Made by a program: the position numbers and the translations under genes
Shown here: one piece after another, positions 19,139-28,433 of the stretch
Layout of the letters: each line of letters begins with the position of its first letter
How positions within the stretch are numbered: position 1 is the first letter of the stretch
Origin: Martelella sp. HB161492
GTDB lineage: Bacteria > Pseudomonadota > Alphaproteobacteria > Rhizobiales > Rhizobiaceae
NCBI RefSeq assembly: GCF_013184775.1
Contig: NZ_JAATVV010000015.1
Location: 55,757 to 119,756, forward strand
DNA length: 64,000 nucleotides
Reading direction: 5' to 3'
Notes under the pieces: generated by a model
The model's input: the letters and a program-made list of their open reading frames with translations, nothing else
What the model was told of the DNA's origin: nothing
Database searches by the model: none

Positions 19139-21208
19139 ATGGCAGAGAAGATCACCCGTGTTTCGACCGATGTCGGTGGCACATTCACCGATCTCGTCTA
19201 TTTCGAAACCGATGTCGAGACGGGCGCCCAGACGGTTCGCACCGCCAAATCCGATACCACGCCGCCCGATTTCGAACAGGGCGTGCTGAACGTGCTTGAA
19301 AAGGCGGAGATTGATCTGCCATCGGTGGATTTCTTCGCCCATGGCACCACGGTCGTCATCAATGCGCTGACCGAGCGCAAGGGCGCCAAGGTCGGTCTGA
19401 TCACGACGAAAGGCTTTCGGGATGTGCTGGAGATCGGCCGTGGCAACCGGCCCGATTTCTTCAATCTGATGTACAAGAAGCCGGTTCCCTTCGTCGAGCG
19501 CTATCTGCGGCGCGAACTGCCGGGGCGGATCAATTACAAGGGCGAGGAAACCGCGCCGCTCGACCTTTCAGGTCTGGATGCGATCTTGGATGACTTCCGC
19601 GCCGACGGAGTCGAGGCTGTGGCGATCTGCCTTCTGCATGCCTATGCCAATCCGGCGCATGAGGAGGCTGTCCTGCAGGCGGTGAAGGCGCGCTGGCCGG
19701 AAGCGACCGCCGTCGCTTCACACCAGATCACCCGTGAGTGGCGCGAATATGAGCGCACCAACACGACCGTTCTGTCGGCCTATGTTCAGCCCAAGGCCGA
19801 GCGTTATCTGGAGAAGCTGGAAACGGGGCTTAACGGTCGCGGCTATCGCGGCAATCTCTTCATCATGCAGTCAAACTGCGGCATCGATACGGTTGACGCC
19901 ATCAAGGCCGTGCCGATCACCATGGTTGAGAGCGGTCCGGCATCGGGTTTCTGGGGCGCGGCCGAGCTTGGCCGGATCATCGGGGAGCCGGATGTGCTGG
20001 CGCTTGATATCGGCGGCACGACGGCGAAATGTGCGCTGATCGTTGACGGTCAGGCGACCATCAAGACCGATTACTGGATCGAGCGCGACCGCAAGTCTGC
20101 CGGCTATCCGATCATGGTGCCGGTGGTCGATCTGGTCGAGATCGGCAATGGCGGCGGTTCGATCGCCTGGGTCGACGAATTCGACAAGCTGCATGTCGGA
20201 CCGCAATCGGCAGGGGCGGCCCCCGGACCGGCGGCCTATGGCCGCGGCGGCGACAATGCCACGACCACGGATGCCAATCTCTGGCTCGGTCGGATCAACA
20301 AGGACTATTTCTGCGGCGGCACCGTCGAGGCGGACATGACTGCGCTTGAGGGATCGCTGAGGCGGCTCGCCGACAAGCTTGGCCAGGCAAGCGAGGATGT
20401 GGCGCGCGGCATTGTCCGCATTGCCAATTCCAACATGGTCAATGCGCTGAAGCTGGTCTCGGTCAATCGCGGCTATGATCCGCGTGATTTCACCCTGGTG
20501 GTCTTTGGCGGCGGCGGTCCGATGCATGGCGTGGCGCTGGGGCAGGAGCTGGGCGTGAAAAAGGTCGTCGTGCCGCGCGGCGCACCGGTCTTCTCCGCCT
20601 GGGGCATGCTGATGTCGGATCTCAGGCGCGACTACTTTGTCACAAAACTGGTCGGACAGTCCGATCATGCCGCGCTCAGCACGCTTCTGAGCGAAACGAT
20701 GAAGCTCGCCCGTGACGAATTTGCCGGCGAGGGGGTCTCCGATGAGCGGATCAGCATGCAGCCGCTTTTGCGGGTGCGCTATCAGAACCAGGAATTCGCC
20801 GTTGAGGTGCCGGTTGGCGCGGGAACATTCGGACCTGCCGAAATGGCGAAGATGATCGATGATTTCCACGTCATCTATGAGCGCGAATATTCCTATCGTC
20901 TGGCCGCCGAGGTCGAAATCATCGGTCTGCATCTGATTGCCGCCGCCGAGATCGGCAAGCTTGAGATCGTGCCGTTGCCGGCTTCCGGGGCTGCGGTTGA
21001 AACTGCGGTCAAGGGCCGTCGCGCGGTCGATTATGCGACCGAGGGCGTGCATGAGGCGACGATCTATGATGGCGAGAAGCTGGAGCCGGGCATGTGCTTC
21101 GAAGGTCCGGCCATCATCGAGGATCCGGGTACGACCATCGTCGTCCATCCGCAGAACCGGGTGTCGATCGACACCTATGGCAATACCCATATCGAGATCA
21201 GGAGATGA
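19139..21208 (+). CDS. hyuA: Hydantoinase/oxoprolinase subunit A, first copy
   Basis: ATP-dependent cyclic-amide hydrolase large subunit (HyuA family: N-methylhydantoinase, 5-oxoprolinase, acetone carboxylase). It is 689 residues. The N-terminal Hydant_A_N domain carries the phosphate-binding motif TDVGGTFTD (about residues 10-18). The actin-like ATPase core carries LALDIGGTTAKC and EIGNGGGSIAWVD, followed by a C-terminal domain ending in GPAIIEDPGTTIVV. The gene overlaps the region of the partner start. The product probably opens a lactam or imide ring with ATP. Substrate is not readable, but with peptidases upstream pyroglutamate-like or cyclic amides are reasonable. A close paralogue follows at 22897-24972. 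Confidence 0.9.
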   Translation: MAEKITRVSTDVGGTFTDLVYFETDVETGAQTVRTAKSDTTPPDFEQGVLNVLEKAEIDLPSVDFFAHGTTVVINALTERKGAKVGLITTKGFRDVLEIGRGNRPDFFNLMYKKPVPFVERYLRRELPGRINYKGEETAPLDLSGLDAILDDFRADGVEAVAICLLHAYANPAHEEAVLQAVKARWPEATAVASHQITREWREYERTNTTVLSAYVQPKAERYLEKLETGLNGRGYRGNLFIMQSNCGIDTVDAIKAVPITMVESGPASGFWGAAELGRIIGEPDVLALDIGGTTAKCALIVDGQATIKTDYWIERDRKSAGYPIMVPVVDLVEIGNGGGSIAWVDEFDKLHVGPQSAGAAPGPAAYGRGGDNATTTDANLWLGRINKDYFCGGTVEADMTALEGSLRRLADKLGQASEDVARGIVRIANSNMVNALKLVSVNRGYDPRDFTLVVFGGGGPMHGVALGQELGVKKVVVPRGAPVFSAWGMLMSDLRRDYFVTKLVGQSDHAALSTLLSETMKLARDEFAGEGVSDERISMQPLLRVRYQNQEFAVEVPVGAGTFGPAEMAKMIDDFHVIYEREYSYRLAAEVEIIGLHLIAAAEIGKLEIVPLPASGAAVETAVKGRRAVDYATEGVHEATIYDGEKLEPGMCFEGPAIIEDPGTTIVVHPQNRVSIDTYGNTHIEIRR

Positions 21209-21210
21209 GC

Positions 21211-22872
21211 ATGACGGTTGAGAAGAGCTTTGACCCGGTCACCTATGACATCATCCAGAATGCCTTGGTCGCCATTGCCGACGAGATGTTCGTCGCTCAG
21301 CGCAAGACGTCGATGAGCGCGATCATCTATGAGGTGCTCGACATGTCGACCGCGGTGCTGGGCCCCGGTGGCGAGATTGCAGCAACGGGTGCGGGCATCC
21401 CGGCCTTTATCGGCGTGCTTGACAAGGCGGTTGCCGGGATCATGGAGAAATTCCCGGCCGATCAGGTTTCGCCGGGCGATGTCTTCGCCACCAATGATCC
21501 TTATTATGGCGGCGTCACCCATCTGAACGACATGGTTCTGGCAGCGCCAATCTTTGCCGAAGGGCGGCTGGTTGCCTGGCTTTCCAATATCGCGCACTGG
21601 AATGATGTCGGCGGGGCGGTGCCGGGGTCGATGTCATCGGATGCGACGGAGATCTTTCAGGAAGGCGTGCGCATCCCTTGCGTGAAGCTGTTTTCCAAGG
21701 GGGAGCGCAACGAGGCGGTCTTTGATATTCTTGCCGTCAATTCGCGTCTTCCCGATTATCTCAATGGTGATCTGTGGGCGGGCATTGCCGGCCTGAGGGT
21801 CGGTGAGCGGCGCATTCTCGAACTGGTCGAAAAATACGGTGCCGAGACCTTCATCGCCGCGATCGATGATTTCATGGAACTGGGCGAGCGGCGTGCACGC
21901 GCGGCCCTTGCCAGGCTGCCGGAAGGTACGTTCGACTTTGCCGAAGAGCAGGATAATGGTGACATTCACCGCCTGACACTCACCGTTACCAGCGACGCCT
22001 TTATCGTCGATCTGACCGAAAATCCGAAGCAGAAGGGCTCCAGCAATTCCTCGCGGGAAGGGACCGAGATCGCGGTTCAGCTTGCCTTCAAGGCCTTTGT
22101 CGATCCCGACGGGCCGGGCAATGGCGGCTTCTTCCGTCCGGTTCAGGTCAAGACCAGGCCCGGTACGCTGTTCCATGTCGAGGCGCCCGGCGCCATGGGC
22201 TATTATTCCGAGGTGGAAATACGGCTTTCGGATATGCTGCTGCGCGCGCTTGCGACGCATTTTCCCGGCACTCTGCCAGCGGGCAACTTCGCCTCGATCT
22301 GCGGCACTGTCGTCGGTGGACCGCATCCCGATACCGGCCGCCATTACACCATTGTCGAGCCGCAGGTCGGCGGCTGGGGTGCCTGGTCCGGCCATGATGG
22401 TGTTTCCGGCCAGTTTTCCGGTTTCCATGGAGAGACCTTCAACTGCCCGGCCGAAATCGCCGAAGCGCGTTATGGTCTGACGGTTGATCAGATGGCGCTG
22501 AGCGCGGCCTCTGGCGGCGAGGGACAGTGGCGCGGCGGCAAGGGGATCGAGGTGCATTACCGGGTGCGCAAGGATCAGAATTTCCTCTCCGTCGGCTATA
22601 CCCGATCGCGAATTCCGCCATGGGGCGTTGATGGCGGACGCGACGGATCGACCAATTTTGTCGAGGTCGTGCGCGCCGATGGCGACCGAAGCCGGTTCTC
22701 TTTCGCCACCAATGTCGAGCTCAACACCGATGATGTCATCAGGATCGTGACCGCCAATGGCGGTGGCTTCGGCCCGCCGGAACAGCGGGACCCGGAGGCG
22801 ATCAGACGCGACCTGCGTAACGGCTATCTCACGCTGGATGATGCGCGCGCCGTCTATGGCTGGGAAGAATAG
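21211..22872 (+). CDS. hyuB: Hydantoinase/oxoprolinase subunit B, first copy
   Basis: Small partner subunit of HyuA. It is 553 residues from ATG 21211, chosen because GGAG at 21201-21204 is 6 bases upstream; ATG 21205 is too close. The Hydantoinase_B domain has its hallmark segments TNDPYYGGVTHLNDM, HWNDVGGAVPGSM, and near the C-terminus the glycine-rich ANGGGFGPPEQRDPEA. The C-terminal DP(E)-V-R-D-L-R-N-G-Y tail typical of the family is complete here, unlike in the second copy, which ends after the glycine-rich stretch. It is translationally close to hyuA and 24 bases before the second pair. Confidence 0.9.
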   Translation: MTVEKSFDPVTYDIIQNALVAIADEMFVAQRKTSMSAIIYEVLDMSTAVLGPGGEIAATGAGIPAFIGVLDKAVAGIMEKFPADQVSPGDVFATNDPYYGGVTHLNDMVLAAPIFAEGRLVAWLSNIAHWNDVGGAVPGSMSSDATEIFQEGVRIPCVKLFSKGERNEAVFDILAVNSRLPDYLNGDLWAGIAGLRVGERRILELVEKYGAETFIAAIDDFMELGERRARAALARLPEGTFDFAEEQDNGDIHRLTLTVTSDAFIVDLTENPKQKGSSNSSREGTEIAVQLAFKAFVDPDGPGNGGFFRPVQVKTRPGTLFHVEAPGAMGYYSEVEIRLSDMLLRALATHFPGTLPAGNFASICGTVVGGPHPDTGRHYTIVEPQVGGWGAWSGHDGVSGQFSGFHGETFNCPAEIAEARYGLTVDQMALSAASGGEGQWRGGKGIEVHYRVRKDQNFLSVGYTRSRIPPWGVDGGRDGSTNFVEVVRADGDRSRFSFATNVELNTDDVIRIVTANGGGFGPPEQRDPEAIRRDLRNGYLTLDDARAVYGWEE

Positions 22873-22896
22873 GCACAGGCCTTGAAGGATAAAGCG

Positions 22897-24972
22897 ATGA
22901 GCGGAAAGACGATCCGCGTGACCACCGATGTCGGCGGCACGTTTACTGATCTTGTTTGCTTTGAAACGGACCATGAGACGGGCGCAAGCCGGATCATCAC
23001 GGCCAAATCGGACACGACCCCGCCCGATTTTGAAAAGGGCGTTCTCAATGTGCTGGAAAAGGCCGGCGTCGCCGCTGGCGACATCGATTTCATGGCCCAT
23101 GGCACCACTGTCGTCATCAATGCGCTGACCGAGCACAAGGGCGTCAGGGTCGGGCTGATCACGACGGAAGGCTTTCGCGATACGCTGGAAGTGGCGCGCG
23201 GCAACCGGCCGGATTTCTTTAATCTCTATTATGAGAAGCCCAGGCCCTTCGTCGATCGCGATCTGCGCCTCGAGCTTGCGGGGCGGATGAACTATCGCGG
23301 TGAAGAGACTGAACCGCTGGATCTCGCCCCGCTTGAGGGCATTGTCGAGACGTTCAAGGCGGCTGGTGTCGAGGCCGTTGCCGTCTCCTTCCTCCATGCC
23401 TATGCCAATCCGGCGCACGAAAAGGCGGTTCTTGAGACACTTCAAACGCTCTGGCCGGAGGTTTCTGCTGTCGGATCGCACCAGATCAGCCGCGAGTGGC
23501 GCGAATATGAGCGCACCAATTCGGCGGTGCTGTCCGCCTATGTCCAGCCGGTTGCCGCCCGCTATCTGCATCGCCTTGAGGACGGGCTGAAGGGTGACGG
23601 TTTCACCGGGCAGCTTTATGTCATGCAGTCCAATTGCGGCGTCGATACGCTGGAGGCGACAGCCCGCATCCCGATCACCATGGTCGAGAGCGGTCCCGCA
23701 TCCGGCTTCTGGGGTGCTGCCGAACTCGGCAAGCTGATCGGCGAGCCCGATGTTCTGGCGCTCGATATTGGCGGCACCACCGCCAAATGTTCGCTGATCG
23801 AGGACGGTGAAGTCACCATCATGACCGATTACTGGATCGAGCGCGACCGCACCTCTGCCGGCTATCCGATCATGGTGCCGGTGGTCGATCTCGTCGAGAT
23901 CGGCAATGGCGGCGGCTCGATCGCCTGGGTCGACGATTACGGCTCGCTCAATGTCGGCCCGCAATCGGCCGGTGCCTCGCCCGGGCCCGCCGCCTATGGG
24001 CGCGGCGGCACGAAGGCGACGACGACCGATGCCAATCTCTGGCTCGGTCGCATCAACCGGGACTATTTCTGCGGTGGCAGTGTCGAGGCCGATATGGACG
24101 CGGCCGGATCGGCGCTTCAGGCGGTGGCAGACAGTCTTGCCATTTCCCGCGCGGAGGCGGCACGCGGCATTATCCGCATTGCCAACAACAATATGGTCAA
24201 TGCGCTGAAACTGGTCTCGCTCAATCGCGGCCACGATCCGCGCGAATTCACGCTGGTGGCTTTCGGCGGTGGCGGTGCCATGCATGCGGTGGCGCTGGGC
24301 CAGGAACTCGGCGTGAAGAAGGTCGTGATCCCGGCCGGTGCGCCGGTCTTTTCCGCCTGGGGCATGATGATGTCGGACCTCAGACGCGATTATTTCCAGA
24401 CCGCGCTTGCCGAGCTGGACGCGGCCGCACTTGCGACGATCGAGGCCCGTTTTGCCGCTGTTGAGGCGGAGGCGCGCGCCAATTTCGAAGCCGAAGGTGT
24501 GCCGGGCGACAAGGTGCAGCTGAAGCGGTTTGGCAAGTTCCGCTACCGCAATCAGGAACACACGACCGAGGTTGCGATCGAAGGCGCGGTGACCGCAGCA
24601 GCGCTCGATACGATTGCGAATGATTTTCATGCCGCTTACGAGCGCGAATATACCTATCGCCTGCATGCGCCGGTCGAAATGGTAGGATTGCATGTCATCG
24701 CCTCGGCCGAGGTCGGCAAGCTGAAGCCGGTCGAGCAGGAGATGGGCGGCGAGGATGCTTCGCAGGCGTTGAAGGCCCGCCGCGCCGTGGACTATGCACT
24801 GGAAGGCGTTCATGAGGCCGATATCTATGACGGTGAGCGGCTGAAGGCGGGGATGCGCTTTGAAGGGCCTGCCATCGTCGAAGATCCGGGCACGACCATT
24901 GTCATCCATCCCGGCAATTCTGCCCATGTCGACCGCTGGGGCAATCTCCATATCGAACTGAGAAAGGCGTGA
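22897..24972 (+). CDS. hyuA: Hydantoinase/oxoprolinase subunit A, second copy
   Basis: Paralogue of the hyuA copy at 19139. It is 691 residues from ATG 22897 (AAGGAT upstream; the in-frame TTG at 22882 is less likely). It shares TDVGGTFTD, LALDIGGTTAKC, EIGNGGGSIAWVD and GPAIVEDPGTTIVI with the first copy. By eye roughly three quarters of the residues match over the first 140, so the pair arose by tandem duplication followed by divergence. Differences cluster in the middle of the C-terminal domain, suggesting a changed substrate range rather than redundancy. Confidence 0.89.
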   Translation: MSGKTIRVTTDVGGTFTDLVCFETDHETGASRIITAKSDTTPPDFEKGVLNVLEKAGVAAGDIDFMAHGTTVVINALTEHKGVRVGLITTEGFRDTLEVARGNRPDFFNLYYEKPRPFVDRDLRLELAGRMNYRGEETEPLDLAPLEGIVETFKAAGVEAVAVSFLHAYANPAHEKAVLETLQTLWPEVSAVGSHQISREWREYERTNSAVLSAYVQPVAARYLHRLEDGLKGDGFTGQLYVMQSNCGVDTLEATARIPITMVESGPASGFWGAAELGKLIGEPDVLALDIGGTTAKCSLIEDGEVTIMTDYWIERDRTSAGYPIMVPVVDLVEIGNGGGSIAWVDDYGSLNVGPQSAGASPGPAAYGRGGTKATTTDANLWLGRINRDYFCGGSVEADMDAAGSALQAVADSLAISRAEAARGIIRIANNNMVNALKLVSLNRGHDPREFTLVAFGGGGAMHAVALGQELGVKKVVIPAGAPVFSAWGMMMSDLRRDYFQTALAELDAAALATIEARFAAVEAEARANFEAEGVPGDKVQLKRFGKFRYRNQEHTTEVAIEGAVTAAALDTIANDFHAAYEREYTYRLHAPVEMVGLHVIASAEVGKLKPVEQEMGGEDASQALKARRAVDYALEGVHEADIYDGERLKAGMRFEGPAIVEDPGTTIVIHPGNSAHVDRWGNLHIELRKA

Positions 24973-24974
24973 GC

Positions 24975-26531
24975 ATGCGTGGCGATCCCTTTACCCGCTC
25001 CGTGATCCAGGCCGGTCTGTCGGCAGCGGCAGACGAGATGTTCTCGATCCTGAAGAAGACGGCGATGAGCCCGATCATCTATGAAGTGCTCGACGTTGGC
25101 ACGGGGGTTACCGATGCGCGCGGTGAGATCGTCTCGTCGGGCGCTGGTATTCCCGGCTTCGTCGGCGTGCTCGACAAGGCGGTGAAATATATCGTCGAAA
25201 CCCATGGCGATACGATCCGCGATGGCGATGTCTTTGTCACCAATGACCCCTATCATGGTGGCGTCACGCATCTGAATGACGTCGTCGTCGCCGAGCCCGT
25301 TTTCGTTGCGGGCAAATGCATCGCCTGGACGGCATCGATTGCCCACTGGAATGATGTTGGCGGCATGACGCCGGGCTCCATGGCAGCCAATTCGACCGAG
25401 ATCTTCCAGGAAGGCCTGCGGCTTCCTGCCGTCAGGCTGTTTGAAGCCGGGCACAAGCTGCAATCGGTCTTCGATATTATCGCGATCAATTCGCGCCTTC
25501 CCGATTTTGTCACCGGTGATCTCTGGGCGCAGATCGCCGCCGGGCGTCGCGGTGCCAAGCCAATCCGCGAAATGGCAGAAGCCTACGGCGTCGAGGAGAT
25601 TGAAGCGGCGATTGCCGAGGCCTTCGAGGCGGGCGAAAAGCGCGCGCTTGACGGGTTGCGGACATTGCCGGCGGGAACCTATCCCGTGGCGGTGGAACAG
25701 GATGAGGGCGATGTCTGGCATGCGCAGCTGACGATCACCCATGACAATTTCATCGTCGATCTGACCAGCGCGCCGGATCAGAAATCCGGCCCTTTCAACA
25801 CCTCGAAGGAGGGTGCAACGATTGCCTGTCAGCTGATCTTCAAGGTGCTGACCGATCCGACGCTGTTTGCCAATTCCGGTTCCTTCCGGCCGCTTGAGGT
25901 CATCACCCGCAAGGGGTCGATCTTCGATCCGATCGCGCCCGCGCCGCATGGCTATTATTCCGAGACGCGGATCCGGCTGTCCGACATGCTGTGGCAGACG
26001 CTGGCGCAGCATATGCCCGAACGTCTGCCATCGGGCAGCTTCGGCTCGATCTGCGGCACGGTGGTGGCGGGAAAACATCCCGAAACGGGACGCGACTACA
26101 CCATGGTCGAGCCGCAGATGGGCGGTTGGGGCGCCACCGACAAGCGCGACGGCCTGCATGCCATGTATTCCCCCAATCACGGTGATACCTTTAATTGCCC
26201 GGCGGAAATCTGCGAGGCGCGTTATGGCATTGATGTCGGCTGGCGAAAGCTCTCCGGCAGTGCGGCCGGTGAGGGGTTGCACAAAGGCGGGCTCGGCCTT
26301 TCAACCTGCTACAGGCCCCGCGCACGCGCCGTTCTGGCGGTCGGCTATTCGCATACGCGCGTTCCCGTATGGGCGACAGCCGGCGGCGAAAAGGGCGGGC
26401 TTAACAGCGTCAGTGTGCGCCGTCGTTCGGGCGATGAGGAGCGCTTCTCCTTCGCCTCTGACGTCATCGTCGAGCCGGGCGACGAGATCCTGATCGACAC
26501 CGCCAATGGCGGCGGCTGGGGCAAGCGATAG
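24975..26531 (+). CDS. hyuB: Hydantoinase/oxoprolinase subunit B, second copy
   Basis: Paralogue of the subunit B gene at 21211. It is 518 residues from ATG 24975, with AAAGG at 24963-24967; a GTG at 24969 overlapping the hyuA stop is the alternative. It has TNDPYHGGVTHLNDV, HWNDVGGMTPGSM and the terminal glycine motif ANGGGWGKR. It lacks the ~30-residue C-terminal tail found in the first copy. It has diverged from its paralogue more than the A subunits have from each other. It is the last gene of the operon, 22 bases before a strong terminator. Confidence 0.89.
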   Translation: MRGDPFTRSVIQAGLSAAADEMFSILKKTAMSPIIYEVLDVGTGVTDARGEIVSSGAGIPGFVGVLDKAVKYIVETHGDTIRDGDVFVTNDPYHGGVTHLNDVVVAEPVFVAGKCIAWTASIAHWNDVGGMTPGSMAANSTEIFQEGLRLPAVRLFEAGHKLQSVFDIIAINSRLPDFVTGDLWAQIAAGRRGAKPIREMAEAYGVEEIEAAIAEAFEAGEKRALDGLRTLPAGTYPVAVEQDEGDVWHAQLTITHDNFIVDLTSAPDQKSGPFNTSKEGATIACQLIFKVLTDPTLFANSGSFRPLEVITRKGSIFDPIAPAPHGYYSETRIRLSDMLWQTLAQHMPERLPSGSFGSICGTVVAGKHPETGRDYTMVEPQMGGWGATDKRDGLHAMYSPNHGDTFNCPAEICEARYGIDVGWRKLSGSAAGEGLHKGGLGLSTCYRPRARAVLAVGYSHTRVPVWATAGGEKGGLNSVSVRRRSGDEERFSFASDVIVEPGDEILIDTANGGGWGKR

Positions 26532-26553
26532 GCGGCCGGCCAGAAAGCAGAAA

Positions 26554-26580
26554 GCCGGGCCAGTTGCGGCCCGGCCTTAT
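26554..26580. terminator. Bidirectional terminator between hyuB and the aldo-keto reductase gene
   Basis: GCCGGGCC-AGTTGC-GGCCCGGC is a perfect 8-bp stem with a 6-base loop between two converging genes. On the minus strand it is followed by TTTCTGCTTT, and on the plus strand by CTTATT, so it can end both transcripts. Confidence 0.7.
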
Positions 26581-26585
26581 TGACA

Positions 26586-27434
26586 TCAAAACTCTTCGTA
26601 ACGCGCCGGATCCTGTCCTTGCAGGCGTCCATCCGGGCGTCCAAGGGCGGTCATGGCAGCAAGGTCAGCGTCGTCCAGCGTGAAATCGAAAACGGCGAGA
26701 TTTTCCTGCTGGCGCTTCGGGCTCGATGCTTTTGGCAGCGGCAGGGCACCGCGCTGAAGGTGCCAGCGCAGGATCACCTGTGCAGGAGTCTTGCCAATCT
26801 TCGTGGCAATATCGGCGACCACCGGCTCGGTCATGATCTTCGTGCCACGTCCGAACGGGCTCCAGCTTTCCGTGACGATACCCTGCGCATGGTTATAGGC
26901 CAGTTGCTCTTCCTGGGGAAAATAGGGATGGATCTCGACCTGGTTGACGGCGGGGAGAATGCCGGTCTCCTGCTTCAGCCGGTCCAGGTGAGCCGGCAGG
27001 AAATTGCTGACGCCGATGGAACGGACGAGGCCGCGCTTCTGGACCTCGATCATCGCCCGCCAGGCTTCGACATAAAGGTCCTGCAGCGGGTTGGGCCAAT
27101 GGATCAGGTAGAGGTCGTAATAGTCGAGCCCTGCGCGCCAGAGCGATTCCTCGACGGCGGCGATCGCCTGTTCATATTTGTGGTGACGACCCGGCAGTTT
27201 TGAGCAGAGCCTGAGCTGTTCACGGGCAATTCCGCTTTTGCGGATCGCCGCACCGAGGGCGCCTTCATTTTCGTAATTGAAGGCAGAATCCAGGAGCCTG
27301 TAGCCATTGTGGATCGCCGCCGTGATCGCTTCCACGGCGCTGCTTCCCTTCATCGGCGATGTGCCGAAGCCCAGCGCCGGAAGGGTCGTGCCATCATTGA
27401 GGGTGAGCGTCGGGATGTTGGGTGACATTGTCAT
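26586..27434 (-). CDS. Aldo-keto reductase (2,5-diketo-D-gluconate reductase type)
   Basis: NADPH-dependent carbonyl reductase of the AKR superfamily. It is 282 residues forming a TIM barrel. The catalytic tetrad is visible: Asp and Tyr in LLDSAFNYENE (about residues 49-54), Lys in LCSKLPG and His in LIHWP. The signature GLVRSIGVSNF and the cofactor segment LPKASSPKRQQEN near the C-terminus are complete. The gene lies downstream of an IclR gene on the same strand, separated by 168 bases holding two palindromes. Its substrate is not shown; a sugar or sugar-acid carbonyl would fit the neighbouring operon. Confidence 0.9.
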   Translation of the reverse strand: MTMSPNIPTLTLNDGTTLPALGFGTSPMKGSSAVEAITAAIHNGYRLLDSAFNYENEGALGAAIRKSGIAREQLRLCSKLPGRHHKYEQAIAAVEESLWRAGLDYYDLYLIHWPNPLQDLYVEAWRAMIEVQKRGLVRSIGVSNFLPAHLDRLKQETGILPAVNQVEIHPYFPQEEQLAYNHAQGIVTESWSPFGRGTKIMTEPVVADIATKIGKTPAQVILRWHLQRGALPLPKASSPKRQQENLAVFDFTLDDADLAAMTALGRPDGRLQGQDPARYEEF

Positions 27435-27532
27435 TTCTCTGCCTTTCCATGTCTGGCGCTGCGGCTGCTTCCGGTTTCAGGGGCAAAACATCTGCAGGTG
27501 ATCTGCCGGCCGGGCGCGGCCGCCGCCATGTC

Positions 27533-27573
27533 GCGATGGGTCCATCGCCACAAGAATAATGCGATTTATCGCA
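27533..27573. promoter_or_regulatory. Two adjacent palindromes upstream of the aldo-keto reductase
   Basis: GCGATGG-GT-CCATCGC (27533-27548) and TGCGAT-TT-ATCGCA (27560-27573) are perfect dyads sharing the core GCGAT/ATCGC, with centres 26 bases apart. They are about 100-140 bases upstream of the reductase start and just downstream of the IclR stop. They could be operators, or the first could be an RNA hairpin ending the IclR transcript. Confidence 0.4.
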
Positions 27574-27602
27574 ATTCGTTCCGTGTCTCGCAAGGTTGAC
27601 AC

Positions 27603-28358
27603 TCAGCGATCGCCCAGTGCCAGCGAGATCGCGGCGCTGGCCTGTTTCAGCGGTGCAATCAGGCGGGCAAAGGCCGCGCTGTCGGTGACCGAGGTCAGCG
27701 TCGAGATGCTGACAGCGGCAACAACCTTCTTGTCGTGGTCGAATACGGGGGCGGCCATGCAGCGCACGCCGCGTGAATGCTCCTCGTCATCCAGGGCGAG
27801 GCCTTCGGCGCGCACCGTGCTCAGCGCGGCCACAAAGGGTTCAGCCGCCGTGATGGTGCGCTCGGTAAAGGCGGTGAAGTCATAGCCTCCGAGCAGGCTC
27901 CATACCTCTTCGGTCGGACGAAAGGCGAGCAGCACCTTGCCGATGGCGGTGCAGTGGATCGGCAGGCTGCGGCCGATCCGCGAATAGCCGATCAGCGCGC
28001 GGGAGCCGTCGACCTTGTCGATATAGACGCCGTTTTTGCCTTCCAGAATGCCAAGATGAACGGTTTCGCCGGTCGCCTGCGACAAAGCGGCGAGCGCCGG
28101 ACCGGCGCGCTTGCGCAGATCAAGCGAATTGATGACGAAGGTCCCCCGCTCGACCAGCTTCATGCCGAGCCGGTAACGGCCATTCTCGTGATTCTGTTCG
28201 ATATAGCCTTCCATCTGCAGCGTCTTCAAAATCGAATGCAATGTCGATTTATGAAGGTCCAGCCGGGCTGCAATATCGGTGATCTTCATCTCCGGGTTTT
28301 CCTCATCGAAGAGGTTCAGGATCATCAATGCACGCTGCACGGACTGGATGATGGGCAT
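27603..28358 (-). CDS. IclR-family transcriptional regulator of the sugar-acid genes
   Basis: IclR-type regulator with an N-terminal winged HTH (about residues 5-65: SVQRALMILNLFDEE, ITDIAARLDLHKSTLHSILK) and the C-terminal effector domain (GKVLLAFRPTEE, GVRCMAAPVFDHDKKVVAAV). ATG 28358 (MPIIQSVQRAL) with GGGAGCG upstream gives 251 residues, the family norm; a longer open frame upstream is spurious. It is divergent from the aldolase/dehydratase operon. The 172-base gap between them contains a large inverted repeat (28434-28468) overlapping candidate promoters, so it most likely controls that operon. The ligand is unknown. Confidence 0.9.
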   Translation of the reverse strand: MPIIQSVQRALMILNLFDEENPEMKITDIAARLDLHKSTLHSILKTLQMEGYIEQNHENGRYRLGMKLVERGTFVINSLDLRKRAGPALAALSQATGETVHLGILEGKNGVYIDKVDGSRALIGYSRIGRSLPIHCTAIGKVLLAFRPTEEVWSLLGGYDFTAFTERTITAAEPFVAALSTVRAEGLALDDEEHSRGVRCMAAPVFDHDKKVVAAVSISTLTSVTDSAAFARLIAPLKQASAAISLALGDR

Positions 28359-28433
28359 GGGGCGCTCCCGTCGCTGAAAGACGGCGCTGCCGGTGTCGAG
28401 GAGATGCTTGCAAACCGCCAGTGCTGTGATAAA

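Noticed and set aside
21634..24951. 1105-codon open frame on the minus strand
   Set aside because: It is the antisense of the hydantoinase genes; high-GC third-position bias opens this frame. The peptide resembles no family and there is no ribosome site.
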